From the NCBI RefSeq assembly GCF_001562055.1, contig NZ_LLWE01000042.1, positions 1-64,000 of the forward strand: a stretch of DNA of 64,000 bases, given 5' to 3'. The notes beneath the pieces are model-generated. The model saw nothing but the letters and a program-made list of their open reading frames with translations, did not search any database and was not told where the DNA came from. The position numbers were made by a program, and so were the translations under genes. Each line of letters opens with the position of its first letter. Within the stretch, counting starts at the first letter, position 1. Below are positions 54,582 through 62,656 of the stretch, in pieces. This DNA comes from Polycladidibacter stylochi (lineage in GTDB: Bacteria; Pseudomonadota; Alphaproteobacteria; Rhizobiales; Stappiaceae).

Positions 54582-54818
54582 TTAGCTCTTTAGCCAGTTT
54601 GCGACCTCTTCATTTTTGGGAATGCTCCCGCTGTGTACTAAGGTACCATTGATTACAAGACCTGGAGTTGAGAGAACGCCCGCCATGGCAATCTGTGCCA
54701 TATCGGTGATCTTGGAAAGCTCAACCTCGATGCCGAGCTTTTCTGCTTCTTCCAAAACCAAATTGGCAACCGTTTCGCAACGTTTACAACCCGGGCCGTA
54801 GACTTTGATCGTTTTCAT
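54582..54818 (-). CDS. Small thioredoxin-fold protein (thioredoxin_3, CxxC)
   Basis: The 78-residue protein has MKTIKVYGPGCKRCETVANLVLEEA, with active-site CKRC at residues 11-14, and cis-Pro STPGLVINGTLVHSGSIP. This compact thioredoxin is often the last gene of arsR-permease operons, where it may reduce metal(loid) ligands or the permease. It begins eight bases after the permease stop with AGGAAAG in front. Confidence 0.9.
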   Translation of the reverse strand: MKTIKVYGPGCKRCETVANLVLEEAEKLGIEVELSKITDMAQIAMAGVLSTPGLVINGTLVHSGSIPKNEEVANWLKS

Positions 54819-54826
54819 TTTCTTTC

Positions 54827-55891
54827 CTATGCAAACAGAAGGTTAAAGATAAATCCGGTTGCTAATATTCCGCTAGCAACAACACCGACGAATACCAAGA
54901 TTAATTTCACGGATAATACTTTACGAAGGATAATCATCTCTGGCAGAGATAGGGCGATAACACTCATCATAAATGCCAGTACTGTACCCAAAGCTGCGCC
55001 TTTGCCGATTAACGCCTCAACAACCGGTATAATGCCAGCAGCATTTGAGTACATGGGAACGCCAAGCAAAACCGCCCCTGGCACAGACCACCAAGCATCC
55101 TTACCCATGATAGTAGATAGTAAATCTGCCGGAACAAACCCATGGATGAAAGCGCCAACCGCGATACCGAGAAGTATCCATTTCCAGACTTTGCCCAGTA
55201 TATCTTTAAGTGCATCAATCCCTGCTTGCATACGTTGCTGCAAAGTGAGCTTTATTTCAGCTGCAGTGGCATGGGAGCTGCGCAACTCCAGAACCCAAGG
55301 TTCAAGCCAATGCTCCAAGTTTAGTCTGCCGATAACCATGCCGGCAACTATGGCGATGGTGAGCCCGAAGAGCAAATATGCCAGTGCCACTTTCCAGCCA
55401 ACCAGCGCGAATAGTAGCCCTATGGCGATTTCATTCACCATTGGCGCGGCAATCAGGAAAGAGAATGTAACGCCTAACGGGACATTTGCGGATACAAAAC
55501 CAATAAAAAGCGGGACGGCTGAGCAAGAACAAAATGGAGTTACAATGCCCAGACAGGCAGCCGCGATATTGCCAAACCCTTGACGCTTGCCGGATAGCAG
55601 TGCCCTTGTACGCTCCGCCGAAAAGTAGCTACGCACAACACCCATGGCAAAAACAACCAATGACAGCAACATGATGACCTTAGGGGTATCATAGAGGAAG
55701 AATTGTAGTGCATCAAAAATATGGGTATTAGGTGTAAACCTCATTGCAAGGGTTAACCAAGTTGCGGCATCGTTAAGGTTCCAATAAACAATGAACCAAA
55801 GGGTAAGCGCCAATAAACCATAAATCAAAAGGCGCAGATTTTTTACCGTTTCGTTAAGGCGAGATTTGTTATCTGTATTTGTTGTCGTCAT
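54827..55891 (-). CDS. ArsP-like permease (DUF318)
   Basis: The 354-residue protein has about eight membrane segments, with the family motif LGIVTPFCSCSAVPLFIGFVSANVP (first half) and LGVPMYSNAAGIIPVVEALIGKG in the second half. The ATG at 55891 is chosen because it overlaps the arsR stop (ATGA 55888-55891); the ORF reaches back to 56104, but that part lies over arsR in another frame. The family exports organoarsenicals or related compounds. It is the middle gene of arsR-permease-thioredoxin. Confidence 0.88.
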   Translation of the reverse strand: MTTTNTDNKSRLNETVKNLRLLIYGLLALTLWFIVYWNLNDAATWLTLAMRFTPNTHIFDALQFFLYDTPKVIMLLSLVVFAMGVVRSYFSAERTRALLSGKRQGFGNIAAACLGIVTPFCSCSAVPLFIGFVSANVPLGVTFSFLIAAPMVNEIAIGLLFALVGWKVALAYLLFGLTIAIVAGMVIGRLNLEHWLEPWVLELRSSHATAAEIKLTLQQRMQAGIDALKDILGKVWKWILLGIAVGAFIHGFVPADLLSTIMGKDAWWSVPGAVLLGVPMYSNAAGIIPVVEALIGKGAALGTVLAFMMSVIALSLPEMIILRKVLSVKLILVFVGVVASGILATGFIFNLLFA

Positions 55892-56190
55892 TTGTTTGTC
55901 GCCTGTGGTTCTTCTTCCTCTGGCATTGTCAGGACAATTTCTAACAGGGATAACTCTTTTGCTTCTAGGTTCTCGCAAATACTGAAGTTTATTCGCTGGC
56001 CCTCTTTGCGTGCACGAACATAACCGGCTGTTTTCAGGGTTTGCATGTGCTTCGTCATGGAGGGTTGTGGTACACCTAAAGCAGCAGCGAGGTCGCACAA
56101 ACAATATTTCTCGTGCTTTTGAACCAACCGTAGCGCATCGCGTCTGATACGACTGGCAAGGCTGGAGAGTTTTAAATTTGTGTTCGACAT
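55888..56190 (-). CDS. ArsR family metal(loid)-responsive repressor
   Basis: This is a 100-residue winged-helix protein. The segment EKYCLCDLAAALGVPQPSMTKHMQTLKTAGYVRARKEGQRINFSI is the ArsR core, with CLC (residues 30-32) in the alpha-3 helix where ArsR proteins bind As(III) or Sb(III). It should repress its own operon until the metal(loid) is bound. A clear operator lies 30-55 bases upstream. Confidence 0.9.
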   Translation of the reverse strand: MSNTNLKLSSLASRIRRDALRLVQKHEKYCLCDLAAALGVPQPSMTKHMQTLKTAGYVRARKEGQRINFSICENLEAKELSLLEIVLTMPEEEEPQATNK

Positions 56191-56220
56191 TTTTGTTAGT
56201 ATCCCGATAAATTCATTTAA

Positions 56221-56245
56221 TAGAATATTCTAATTATAGAATATT
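56221..56245 (-). promoter_or_regulatory. ArsR operator
   Basis: AATATTCTA-ATTA-TAGAATATT (56224-56245) is a perfect nine-base inverted repeat, and a second palindrome TAGAATATTCTA occupies 56221-56232. It lies 30-55 bases upstream of arsR, the usual place for an ArsR site overlapping the promoter. Confidence 0.75.
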
Positions 56246-56579
56246 TAAATTCGTAGAAGTACGAGGTTTTAAATTTGGTATCGGTTGGTGGCAAAATTGC
56301 TGAGGCTGTGTTGTGAGGCTCTTTGCATATGAGGCAGACCCTGGGCATATGAGGAAACCCCTGGAATATAATGGGTGCCATTGAAAGCATATGCCGTATC
56401 TTGTAGTCTTTAACTGTTGTTAGCCGGAGGCGGCGGCACCGGCAAGGCGCGAGATGGTGGCAACCCATTGAAGCCCCCCCCCGGCACTAAGGAACCGCTC
56501 GCCCTCCGCACTTTCTTGCTCTTTTGAACAAGTGGTTATTTGCCTTTAATCCATTCCATAAAGTCAGGAGTACCACCAG
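56246..56579. other. Intergenic region with a short tandem repeat
   Basis: Two 20-base units beginning GCATATGAGG lie head to tail at 56325-56344 and 56345-56364, 17 of 20 positions identical. The right end holds the leader of the VOC gene with CAGGAG before its ATG. No coding frame is supported. Confidence 0.5.
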
Positions 56580-57086
56580 ATGAGTGTTTCTTACCCCCGT
56601 GTGTTTTCGCATATTGGCATTTCTGTCATGGATCTTGATAGGGCCGTGGACTTTTATAGCTCGGTGCTCGGCTGGTATGTGATTATGCCACCTACAGAGG
56701 TGGTGGAGGAGCCAAGTGCCATTGGCGATATGTGCAGCGATGTTTTTGGCCCCGGCTGGAAACGCTTTCGCATCGCCCATTTGTCAACCGGTGATCGTAT
56801 TGGCGTAGAGTTGTTCGAGTTTGATAACAAACAAGAGCGCGAAAATAACTTTGAATACTGGAAAACGGGTGTTTTCCATTTTTGCATTCAAGACCCCAAT
56901 CTGGAAGCCTTGGTGGAGAAAATTGTGGCAGCGGGTGGGAAAAAGCGTATGCCCAAGCCGCGCTACTATTACCCCGGAGAAAAACCTTACCGTATGATTT
57001 ATATGGAAGATCCCTTTGGTAATATTTTAGAAATATATAGTCATAGCTATGAACTGCATTATTCTAGTGGTGCCTATAGCTCTTAA
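56580..57086 (+). CDS. VOC superfamily / lactoylglutathione lyase-like protein
   Basis: The 168-residue protein begins VFSHIGISVMDLDRAVDFYSSVLGWYVI, the N-terminal metal-ligand strand (His 11) of the glyoxalase/bleomycin-resistance fold. It ends PYRMIYMEDPFGNILEIYSHSYE, the second ligand (Glu) strand. The insert between them is longer than in short VOC proteins. A metal-dependent lyase, dioxygenase or detoxification role is plausible, but the substrate cannot be inferred. CAGGAG precedes the ATG. Monocistronic, ahead of the type I secretion genes. Confidence 0.85.
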   Translation: MSVSYPRVFSHIGISVMDLDRAVDFYSSVLGWYVIMPPTEVVEEPSAIGDMCSDVFGPGWKRFRIAHLSTGDRIGVELFEFDNKQERENNFEYWKTGVFHFCIQDPNLEALVEKIVAAGGKKRMPKPRYYYPGEKPYRMIYMEDPFGNILEIYSHSYELHYSSGAYSS

Positions 57087-57226
57087 AAAAGTTGAATAAT
57101 GAGCTATATAATTGTGAATTTTTAACTTGAATTCAAATTTCTGTTTTGTTTAGCTTATAATTTAAAAAGCTAATTAAATTTTATCATTCTCATTTTTACC
57201 CATGTATATGGGGTTTTAGGTGTTCT

Positions 57227-58972
57227 ATGGATTATAACGGGCGAGGGGCAAAGCCGCAAATTACTGTTGCCAAGGTGATTGGCAAGTGCCGGGGTACATT
57301 ATCAAGTATAGGTGTTATCAGTCTGGTTATTAACCTGTTAATGCTGACCGGCCCGATGTTTATGCTGCAGGTTTATGATCGGGTACTTTCCAGCCACTCT
57401 CTGCCAACCCTTGCTGTTATTGCTGCTTTGGTGGGCGGGCTTTATGTGGCATACGGGCTGCTTGAGGGCATACGCAGCCGAATGCTGACCCGTTTTGCTC
57501 AAGAAGTAGATTTGCGTTTAAGCGCCAAGGGATTTGGACTTAATCTGAAATTGCCGCTTGGTTTGGGCGCACGCGGACGAGGGCAAGAACCGCTTCGTGA
57601 TTTGGAAAGTATTCGCCAGTTTTGTGCCGGTCCAGGCCCTGCGGCCATGTTCGATGTGCCATGGATGCCGATTTATCTGGGGCTGGTTTTTGCCCTGCAT
57701 TTCTGGCTGGGGCTGATTGCGCTCGGTGGTGCGGTTCTTATCTTTTTGCTTGTGCTTGCAAACGAGTTTTTATCACGTGCGCCTGCCAAGCAAATGGGTG
57801 AAGCCAGCGCACAGCGCTCGCGCTTTGCCAGCGGTGCCCGCACCAACGCCGAAGTGGTGAAAGCCATGGGCATGGGGCCACGCTTTACCACTACGTGGCT
57901 GGGGATGAGCGACAAGCTCTACCAAACCCAGCAAAAGGCGGGGGACCGTGCGGCTTTCTTTACTGTCACGATCAAAACCCTGCGGTTTATCTTGCAATCG
58001 GGTATGCTGGCGGTGGCCGCATGGCTGACCCTGTTGCAAGAGGTTTCTCCCGGGGCGATGATCGCCTCTTCCATTATTACCTCGCGGGCCCTTGCTCCCA
58101 TCGAGGCAGCCGTGGGGCAATGGCGGGCTTTTGTCGGGGCACGGCAAGCACGGACAAGGCTGGATAAACTGTTGGCGGCTATTGGCGATACGCAGCCGGA
58201 AACCGAATTGCCTTTACCAAAGCAAAAGCTTGAAATCCTACAACTTGCAACAGCACCTGTGGGTGAGCGTGTGCCAACCTTTCAAGGCGGGAATTTTGTT
58301 TTAAATGCCGGCGATGGTTTAGCAGTCATTGGACCTTCTGGCTCTGGTAAAACCTCGCTTATTCGCGCACTGGTTGGGGTATGGCCATTGCTGCGCGGAA
58401 AGCTGACGTTAGATGGCGCTGAACCGCAGCAATGGCAAGAGGAACGTTTGGGCGCAGCCATTGGCTATTTACCTCAGGACGTTGAATTATTTGATGGCAC
58501 AATTGCCGAGAATATAGCCCGCTTTGCAGCACAGCGTAATAACGAAGCAATACTGGAGGCAGCGCGTCTGGCCCATGTCCATGAACTCATCACCAGTTTT
58601 AATGAGGGTTATGATACGCGTGTTGGCGTAGGGGGTGCGCGGCTTTCGGCCGGTCAGCGACAGCGCATAGGCCTTGCACGGGCGCTATATAATAAACCAT
58701 TTTTAGTAGTGCTTGATGAGCCAAACTCCAACCTTGATAGTGAAGGTGAGGCGGCTTTGACCGCCGCTATTAAAACCATGCGGCAAGCAGGCTCGATTGT
58801 GGTGGTGGTGGCCCACCGTCCCAGTGCGCTGGCTGCGCTGGATTTGGTTGTTGTGGTGAAAGAGGGAACACAGCAAATGTTTGGCGCCAAAGATGAGGTT
58901 CTGCCTAAAGTGATGGCGGGTCCTGCACTTGGTGCTAGTAGCGGACAGCCATTGCAGGTGGTGCAAAAATGA
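57227..58972 (+). CDS. Type I secretion ABC transporter (PrsD-like)
   Basis: The 581-residue protein has six membrane segments in the first 300 residues (VISLVINLLMLTGPMFMLQVYDRVLSSHSLPTLAVIA is the type I start). An ABC domain follows with Walker A GPSGSGKTSLIRALVG, Q-loop YLPQDVELF, signature LSAGQRQRIGLARAL and Walker B FLVVLDEPNSNLD. No N-terminal peptidase domain is present, so it exports proteins with C-terminal signals (PrtD/PrsD/HasD class). It is coupled by an ATGA overlap to the membrane-fusion gene. The outer TolC partner is not in the window. Confidence 0.94.
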   Translation: MDYNGRGAKPQITVAKVIGKCRGTLSSIGVISLVINLLMLTGPMFMLQVYDRVLSSHSLPTLAVIAALVGGLYVAYGLLEGIRSRMLTRFAQEVDLRLSAKGFGLNLKLPLGLGARGRGQEPLRDLESIRQFCAGPGPAAMFDVPWMPIYLGLVFALHFWLGLIALGGAVLIFLLVLANEFLSRAPAKQMGEASAQRSRFASGARTNAEVVKAMGMGPRFTTTWLGMSDKLYQTQQKAGDRAAFFTVTIKTLRFILQSGMLAVAAWLTLLQEVSPGAMIASSIITSRALAPIEAAVGQWRAFVGARQARTRLDKLLAAIGDTQPETELPLPKQKLEILQLATAPVGERVPTFQGGNFVLNAGDGLAVIGPSGSGKTSLIRALVGVWPLLRGKLTLDGAEPQQWQEERLGAAIGYLPQDVELFDGTIAENIARFAAQRNNEAILEAARLAHVHELITSFNEGYDTRVGVGGARLSAGQRQRIGLARALYNKPFLVVLDEPNSNLDSEGEAALTAAIKTMRQAGSIVVVVAHRPSALAALDLVVVVKEGTQQMFGAKDEVLPKVMAGPALGASSGQPLQVVQK

Positions 58973-60318
58973 ATCGGGAACAAACGACTTTAAATGATGA
59001 AACGGTTCGTGCTCAAAGTCTGCAACGTATACAAAACTCGCAAAAAAAGCATATTATTCTTGGCTTTCTACTTGTAGCCATGCTTGTTCTTGGCCTTGGC
59101 GGATGGGCAACTTTTGCGCAGCTTAACGGTGCTGTTATTGCTGCGGGTAAATTTGTTGTGGAAGGGAATATTAAAAAAGTTCAGCATCAAGAAGGTGGTA
59201 TTGTTGGACAAATACTGGTGCGAAATGGTGACCATGTGTTTGCAGGTGATTTACTTGTAAAACTGGATGACACTGTTGTTGCGGCTAATCTGGCTGTGAT
59301 AGCCAAGCAGCTGGCACAAATGCGGGCGCAAAAAGCGCGGCTGGAAGCCGAGTGGCAAGGCAAGGACGCGCCGGAGTTTGACCAAGACTTACTGCAGATG
59401 GCGCAGGAAATGCGCGATGCCCGGCTGGCCTTGGAAGGACAAACGCACCTGATGCAGGCCCGTTTGAAAGCGCAGGCAGGGCGCAAGCAGCAATTGTCCG
59501 AACAGGCGGGGCAGCTGGAAGAGCAAATAAAGGGCTTGACCATCCAGCGCGATGCCAAAGCGCGTGGGTTATCTTTGGTACAAGAGCAGCTGGCCGATTA
59601 TGCCGCCTTGTTTGACAAGCGCTTGATTAGCGAGTCGCAAGTGACCGGCTTGAAGCGACAAGAGGCCGAGCTTGCCGGTGAGCACGGCGCGACTATTTCG
59701 CGTATTGCACAAACACGGCAATCAATATCAGAAAAGAAACTGCAGATATTGCAGCTCGATCAGGATTTTCTAGAACAAGTGCTGGCGGAGTTGCAGCAGG
59801 TACAAGCCAAAATCGCCGAGCTTGAAGAGCAAATGATTGCCGGTGAAGACCGTATGCGGCGTATCGAGATCAGAGCGCCGCAAGATGGTATCATCCACCA
59901 GCTGAATGTGCATACGGTGGGCGGTGTGGTTTCTGCAGCCGAACCCTTGATGATGGTGGTGCCGGAAAATGCCCCGCTGATTATCGAGGCCCGATTGCAG
60001 CCATTGGATGTGGACCAGGTGCATCAGGGGCAGGAAGCCATTGTGCGTATTCCCGCATTTGACCAACGCAGCACGCCGGAACTGGCAGCTACGGTGAAAA
60101 GTGTTTCGGCTGATCTGGAACAGGACCCAATAACCGGGGAGCAGTATTACCGCGCCACCTTAAGTCTGAATGCCCATGAAGAGGAAAAACTGGGCAAGCA
60201 GGAGCTGGTTTCCGGTTTGCCGGTGGAGGCGTTTATTCAAACCGGCGGCCGCTCGGCGCTTTCCTACTTTATCAAACCGCTGCGCGACCAGATCGCCCAT
60301 GCCTTGAAAGAGAGCTAA
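58969..60318 (+). CDS. Type I secretion membrane-fusion protein (HlyD/PrsE-like)
   Basis: The 449-residue protein has one N-terminal membrane segment (residues 24-45), then FVVEGNIKKVQHQEGGIVGQILVRNGDHVFAGDLLVKLDD, a split lipoyl domain, and a coiled coil from about 110 to 290. The C-terminal HlyD signature region is IRAPQDGIIHQLNVHTVGGVVSAAEPLMMVVPE. It ends with VEAFIQTGGRSALSYFIKPL. It links the ABC exporter to TolC across the periplasm. The last 93 bp are repeated 1.5 kb downstream (61718-61810). Confidence 0.94.
   Translation: MNREQTTLNDETVRAQSLQRIQNSQKKHIILGFLLVAMLVLGLGGWATFAQLNGAVIAAGKFVVEGNIKKVQHQEGGIVGQILVRNGDHVFAGDLLVKLDDTVVAANLAVIAKQLAQMRAQKARLEAEWQGKDAPEFDQDLLQMAQEMRDARLALEGQTHLMQARLKAQAGRKQQLSEQAGQLEEQIKGLTIQRDAKARGLSLVQEQLADYAALFDKRLISESQVTGLKRQEAELAGEHGATISRIAQTRQSISEKKLQILQLDQDFLEQVLAELQQVQAKIAELEEQMIAGEDRMRRIEIRAPQDGIIHQLNVHTVGGVVSAAEPLMMVVPENAPLIIEARLQPLDVDQVHQGQEAIVRIPAFDQRSTPELAATVKSVSADLEQDPITGEQYYRATLSLNAHEEEKLGKQELVSGLPVEAFIQTGGRSALSYFIKPLRDQIAHALKES
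60226..60318 (+). repeat. Direct repeat, copy A: 3' end of the HlyD-like gene
   Basis: This 93-base stretch recurs at 61718-61810 with two mismatches (positions 60246 and 60316). Similarity weakens after the stop codon. It marks a recombination at the end of the exporter operon. Confidence 0.92.
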
Positions 60319-60465
60319 GCAGTGAGAACGTAACAGCACGGCTTTACTCAACGAGTATGCATCAGGCATTATGATATAATCATAAACAAATGTTCATTGT
60401 GGTGGTATTGGAATATGTATGCAAAAAATGAACGACAAAATTCGTAAAACTAAAGAATCGTAGGG

Positions 60466-60915
60466 GACAAAGCCGAGATTCAAGCGATTATAACGCTTGC
60501 AAGAAAATCGCATGAGGAAAGCCGGTTGGGCTACATTCCCTTTTCAGAGCAAAAAGTTCGCAAAATTGTCGAGCAAGCAGTAAAGCGGCCGGATCGTTTT
60601 GCTATCATGTTAGCCTATTTGGGCGAACGGCCTGTAGGTTTGTTATATTGCGGCGTGGGTGAATATCACATTGGCGAGAATGTTTTATTGGCCACAATCT
60701 ACAATATCAATGTACTACGTGAAATAAGAGCTTCAATTGGTGGTGGACGGGCGGCATTAGGCCTATTACGCGGTGCAAGTATGTGGGCCAAAGCACGCGG
60801 CGCACAAGAGTTGCTTTTGCACGTAACATCGGATGTAGAACTTCCAAGACTTCACAAACTGAGCAAAAAAACAGGATTCAAATTTATCGGAGGAAGTTAT
60901 GTTAAATCGATATAA
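60466..60915 (+). CDS. GNAT-fold acetyltransferase-like protein, probably frameshifted at its start
   Basis: The open frame reads DKAEIQAIITLARKSHEESRLGYIPFSEQKVRKIVEQAVKRP, the usual GNAT first helix-strand, then AIMLAYLGERPVGLLYCGVGEY, VLREIRASIGGGRAALGLLRGASMWAKARGAQELLLHVTSD and a C-terminal KKTGFKFIGGSYVKSI, which completes a single GNAT domain. No ATG or GTG lies in frame between the stop at 60451 and a TTG at 60526. An ATG at 60428 in another frame (MNDKIRKTKES, then stop) could have been the start before a one-base shift. The protein may thus be inactive or start at a rare codon. Such enzymes acylate small molecules or protein N-termini. Confidence 0.6.
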   Translation, partial: DKAEIQAIITLARKSHEESRLGYIPFSEQKVRKIVEQAVKRPDRFAIMLAYLGERPVGLLYCGVGEYHIGENVLLATIYNINVLREIRASIGGGRAALGLLRGASMWAKARGAQELLLHVTSDVELPRLHKLSKKTGFKFIGGSYVKSI

Positions 60916-61612
60916 TCATAATTTATTTAGTCGAAAAATATTTAATGTATCTAATACTAGGTTTAATTTAATAGTATTAACTTTGGCTGCAATGTTATAT
61001 CCCACAGCATCATATAGTTTAGGTAGTCGCATTGAAAATATTGATCTCTTTTTTGAGTTCGCAATACGTTTACAATACGAAAAGGAAAGTGATTTTAACA
61101 AGGTACAAGCATTTAGAAGGCCGCCGCCTATTGATAAGCTTCGAGATGACTATATTAATTTAAGACCTATTGCTGGGTTTCGATCAAAATGGCTACAAGG
61201 TGGTCTTAAGTGCAACGATCTAGAAATGATTACTTATAATCAATGGATTATAAAAAATAACCGAATAAATTCTATAATAAATAATAATTTAAATGCTGAA
61301 ATACCCAGTGATCTGTGGGTTTCTGCAGATTGGAATAGTCCTTTTTTCATTCGATTAAATATCGGTACTGATCTTCTTGGAAGATCAGTAAGAAACGCTG
61401 ACATTTATATAGCAGCGATGTACCATGTATTTGATATACAAAAACTAATTAATAATGGTTCATTAAATAAAGAAACAGCTGAAAAACTTGTTAAAGTTAA
61501 AGGCGTACAATTTGATAGTATTTACTATGATCAACTCAAAGATAAATATTTTAGAATTAAGAAAATAATTAAATGCCAAGGGTTTTCTATTTATCATTTG
61601 GAAATTAATTAA
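60899..61612 (+). CDS. Hypothetical AT-rich exported protein in the cargo region
   Basis: The 237-residue protein starts inside the GNAT gene end with GGAGG in front of the ATG. A hydrophobic segment, FNLIVLTLAAMLYPTASYS (residues 22-40), may be a late signal sequence. The rest is rich in Asn, Ile and Lys, and much lower in GC than its neighbours, which suggests foreign origin. Mentions of motifs are not possible; no family recognised. The three-gene block 60.4-61.8 kb lies between two copies of the exporter gene end. Confidence 0.5.
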   Translation: MLNRYNHNLFSRKIFNVSNTRFNLIVLTLAAMLYPTASYSLGSRIENIDLFFEFAIRLQYEKESDFNKVQAFRRPPPIDKLRDDYINLRPIAGFRSKWLQGGLKCNDLEMITYNQWIIKNNRINSIINNNLNAEIPSDLWVSADWNSPFFIRLNIGTDLLGRSVRNADIYIAAMYHVFDIQKLINNGSLNKETAEKLVKVKGVQFDSIYYDQLKDKYFRIKKIIKCQGFSIYHLEIN

Positions 61613-61810
61613 ATGTCTGAATATAAAATACAGTTTAATGTACATGGAGCCGGTTCTAGTTCCTTTACTGGTCATACGAATGTAACTTTTATCGATAATT
61701 CTAACAGTTTGGCTGTTGAGGCGTTTATTCAAACCGGTGGCCGCTCGGCGCTTTCCTACTTTATCAAACCGCTGCGCGACCAGATCGCCCATGCCTTGAA
61801 AGAGAGTTAA
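61613..61810 (+). pseudogene. Chimeric ORF: foreign N-terminus fused to the HlyD C-terminal end
   Basis: The first 34 residues (MSEYKIQFNVHGAGSSSFTG...) are unrelated to HlyD, whereas the remaining residues from VEAFIQTGGRSALSYF to the stop match the end of the HlyD-like protein exactly. The ATG follows the previous stop directly. The start resembles the beta-rich N-terminus of some effector proteins, but it is too short to classify. It is best read as a recombination scar: the original gene lost its 3' part, which was replaced by the duplicated hlyD end. Confidence 0.75.
61718..61810 (+). repeat. Direct repeat, copy B: duplicated 3' end of the HlyD-like gene
   Basis: The copy of 60226-60318 lies 1492 bases downstream of it and has two mismatches. 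The bases after the stop codon show only partial similarity. Confidence 0.92.
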
Positions 61811-61903
61811 GCTGTGGGGACGTGTCCTGTGATAACCCTGTTTAACTCATAAAACATGGGTGTTTCTACCTTTGGTAGAAATTATAGGTACAGGTAAAAA
61901 TAA

Positions 61904-62512
61904 ATGAATTACTCTAATATTTACAGCTCGTTAATAGGAAAACGACTACGGATTGTGATGATGCTGATGGCAGCATTTGTGTTTTTCGTCAATCACGCTT
62001 CAGCTGGCGTGAAAACCGAGGAAACAATCAAAACTAATGCTGCAGATAGAATTTATATCTGCTCGGAACTGGATAAGCTAACAGTCCGCTCACTATCACA
62101 TTTTATAGAACGAAGATTCCCAAATAGAGCACGACCCCAAATATTGGACCTCGAAACAGCCCCAGTTATCAATGATGGATACAGTGTTTTTTACATTGTG
62201 GGACTAAAAGAACTAACCAATAAAATATCCCATTGCTTAAGCAAAATCCCTGCCGACCAGAAGGTTTTGGAGAAGTCAATATTAGAAGCAATACCAATCC
62301 TTGGAACAAAACCTGATTTAAAAGGTGTTCCATACTCTGAATACTACGGCCCTATAGCGAGCATTGACATCATAGAATACGGTGAGAACTGGTTAATGAG
62401 AGCTCGTTTTTTTAACACGCAAAGCAAGCATAAAGCGAAGATAGCAGTTCTAGATCTGCTGGGTATTAGCATTGATTATTGCGAAGAAAACAAATGCAAA
62501 GAATTTTATTAA
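61904..62512 (+). CDS. Hypothetical exported protein
   Basis: The 202-residue protein has a plausible signal peptide with a long n-region, RLRIVMMLMAAFVFFVNHASA (cleavage near residue 34). Four Cys residues (YICSEL, SHCLS, DYCEENKCKEFY) may form disulfides in the periplasm or outside. I do not recognise the family. It is the last gene of the low-GC region behind the type I exporter and may belong to its cargo set. Confidence 0.5.
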   Translation: MNYSNIYSSLIGKRLRIVMMLMAAFVFFVNHASAGVKTEETIKTNAADRIYICSELDKLTVRSLSHFIERRFPNRARPQILDLETAPVINDGYSVFYIVGLKELTNKISHCLSKIPADQKVLEKSILEAIPILGTKPDLKGVPYSEYYGPIASIDIIEYGENWLMRARFFNTQSKHKAKIAVLDLLGISIDYCEENKCKEFY

Positions 62513-62656
62513 ATAGAAATAGAGTTTATTATATGTGAAAGAGAGTTAAAACATCGTGTGGCCAAGAATAAGGCAAGCATTAAGTGCTCATAATGCTTGC
62601 CTTGGGTAGTCTCATCTGAGTGTTCGGCTCATTTGTGTTAAAGTAAAATGGGAAAG

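Noticed and set aside
61463-61792. 109-residue reverse ORF over the duplicated hlyD end
   Set aside because: Antisense to the chimeric ORF and the AT-rich gene; no ribosome-binding site.
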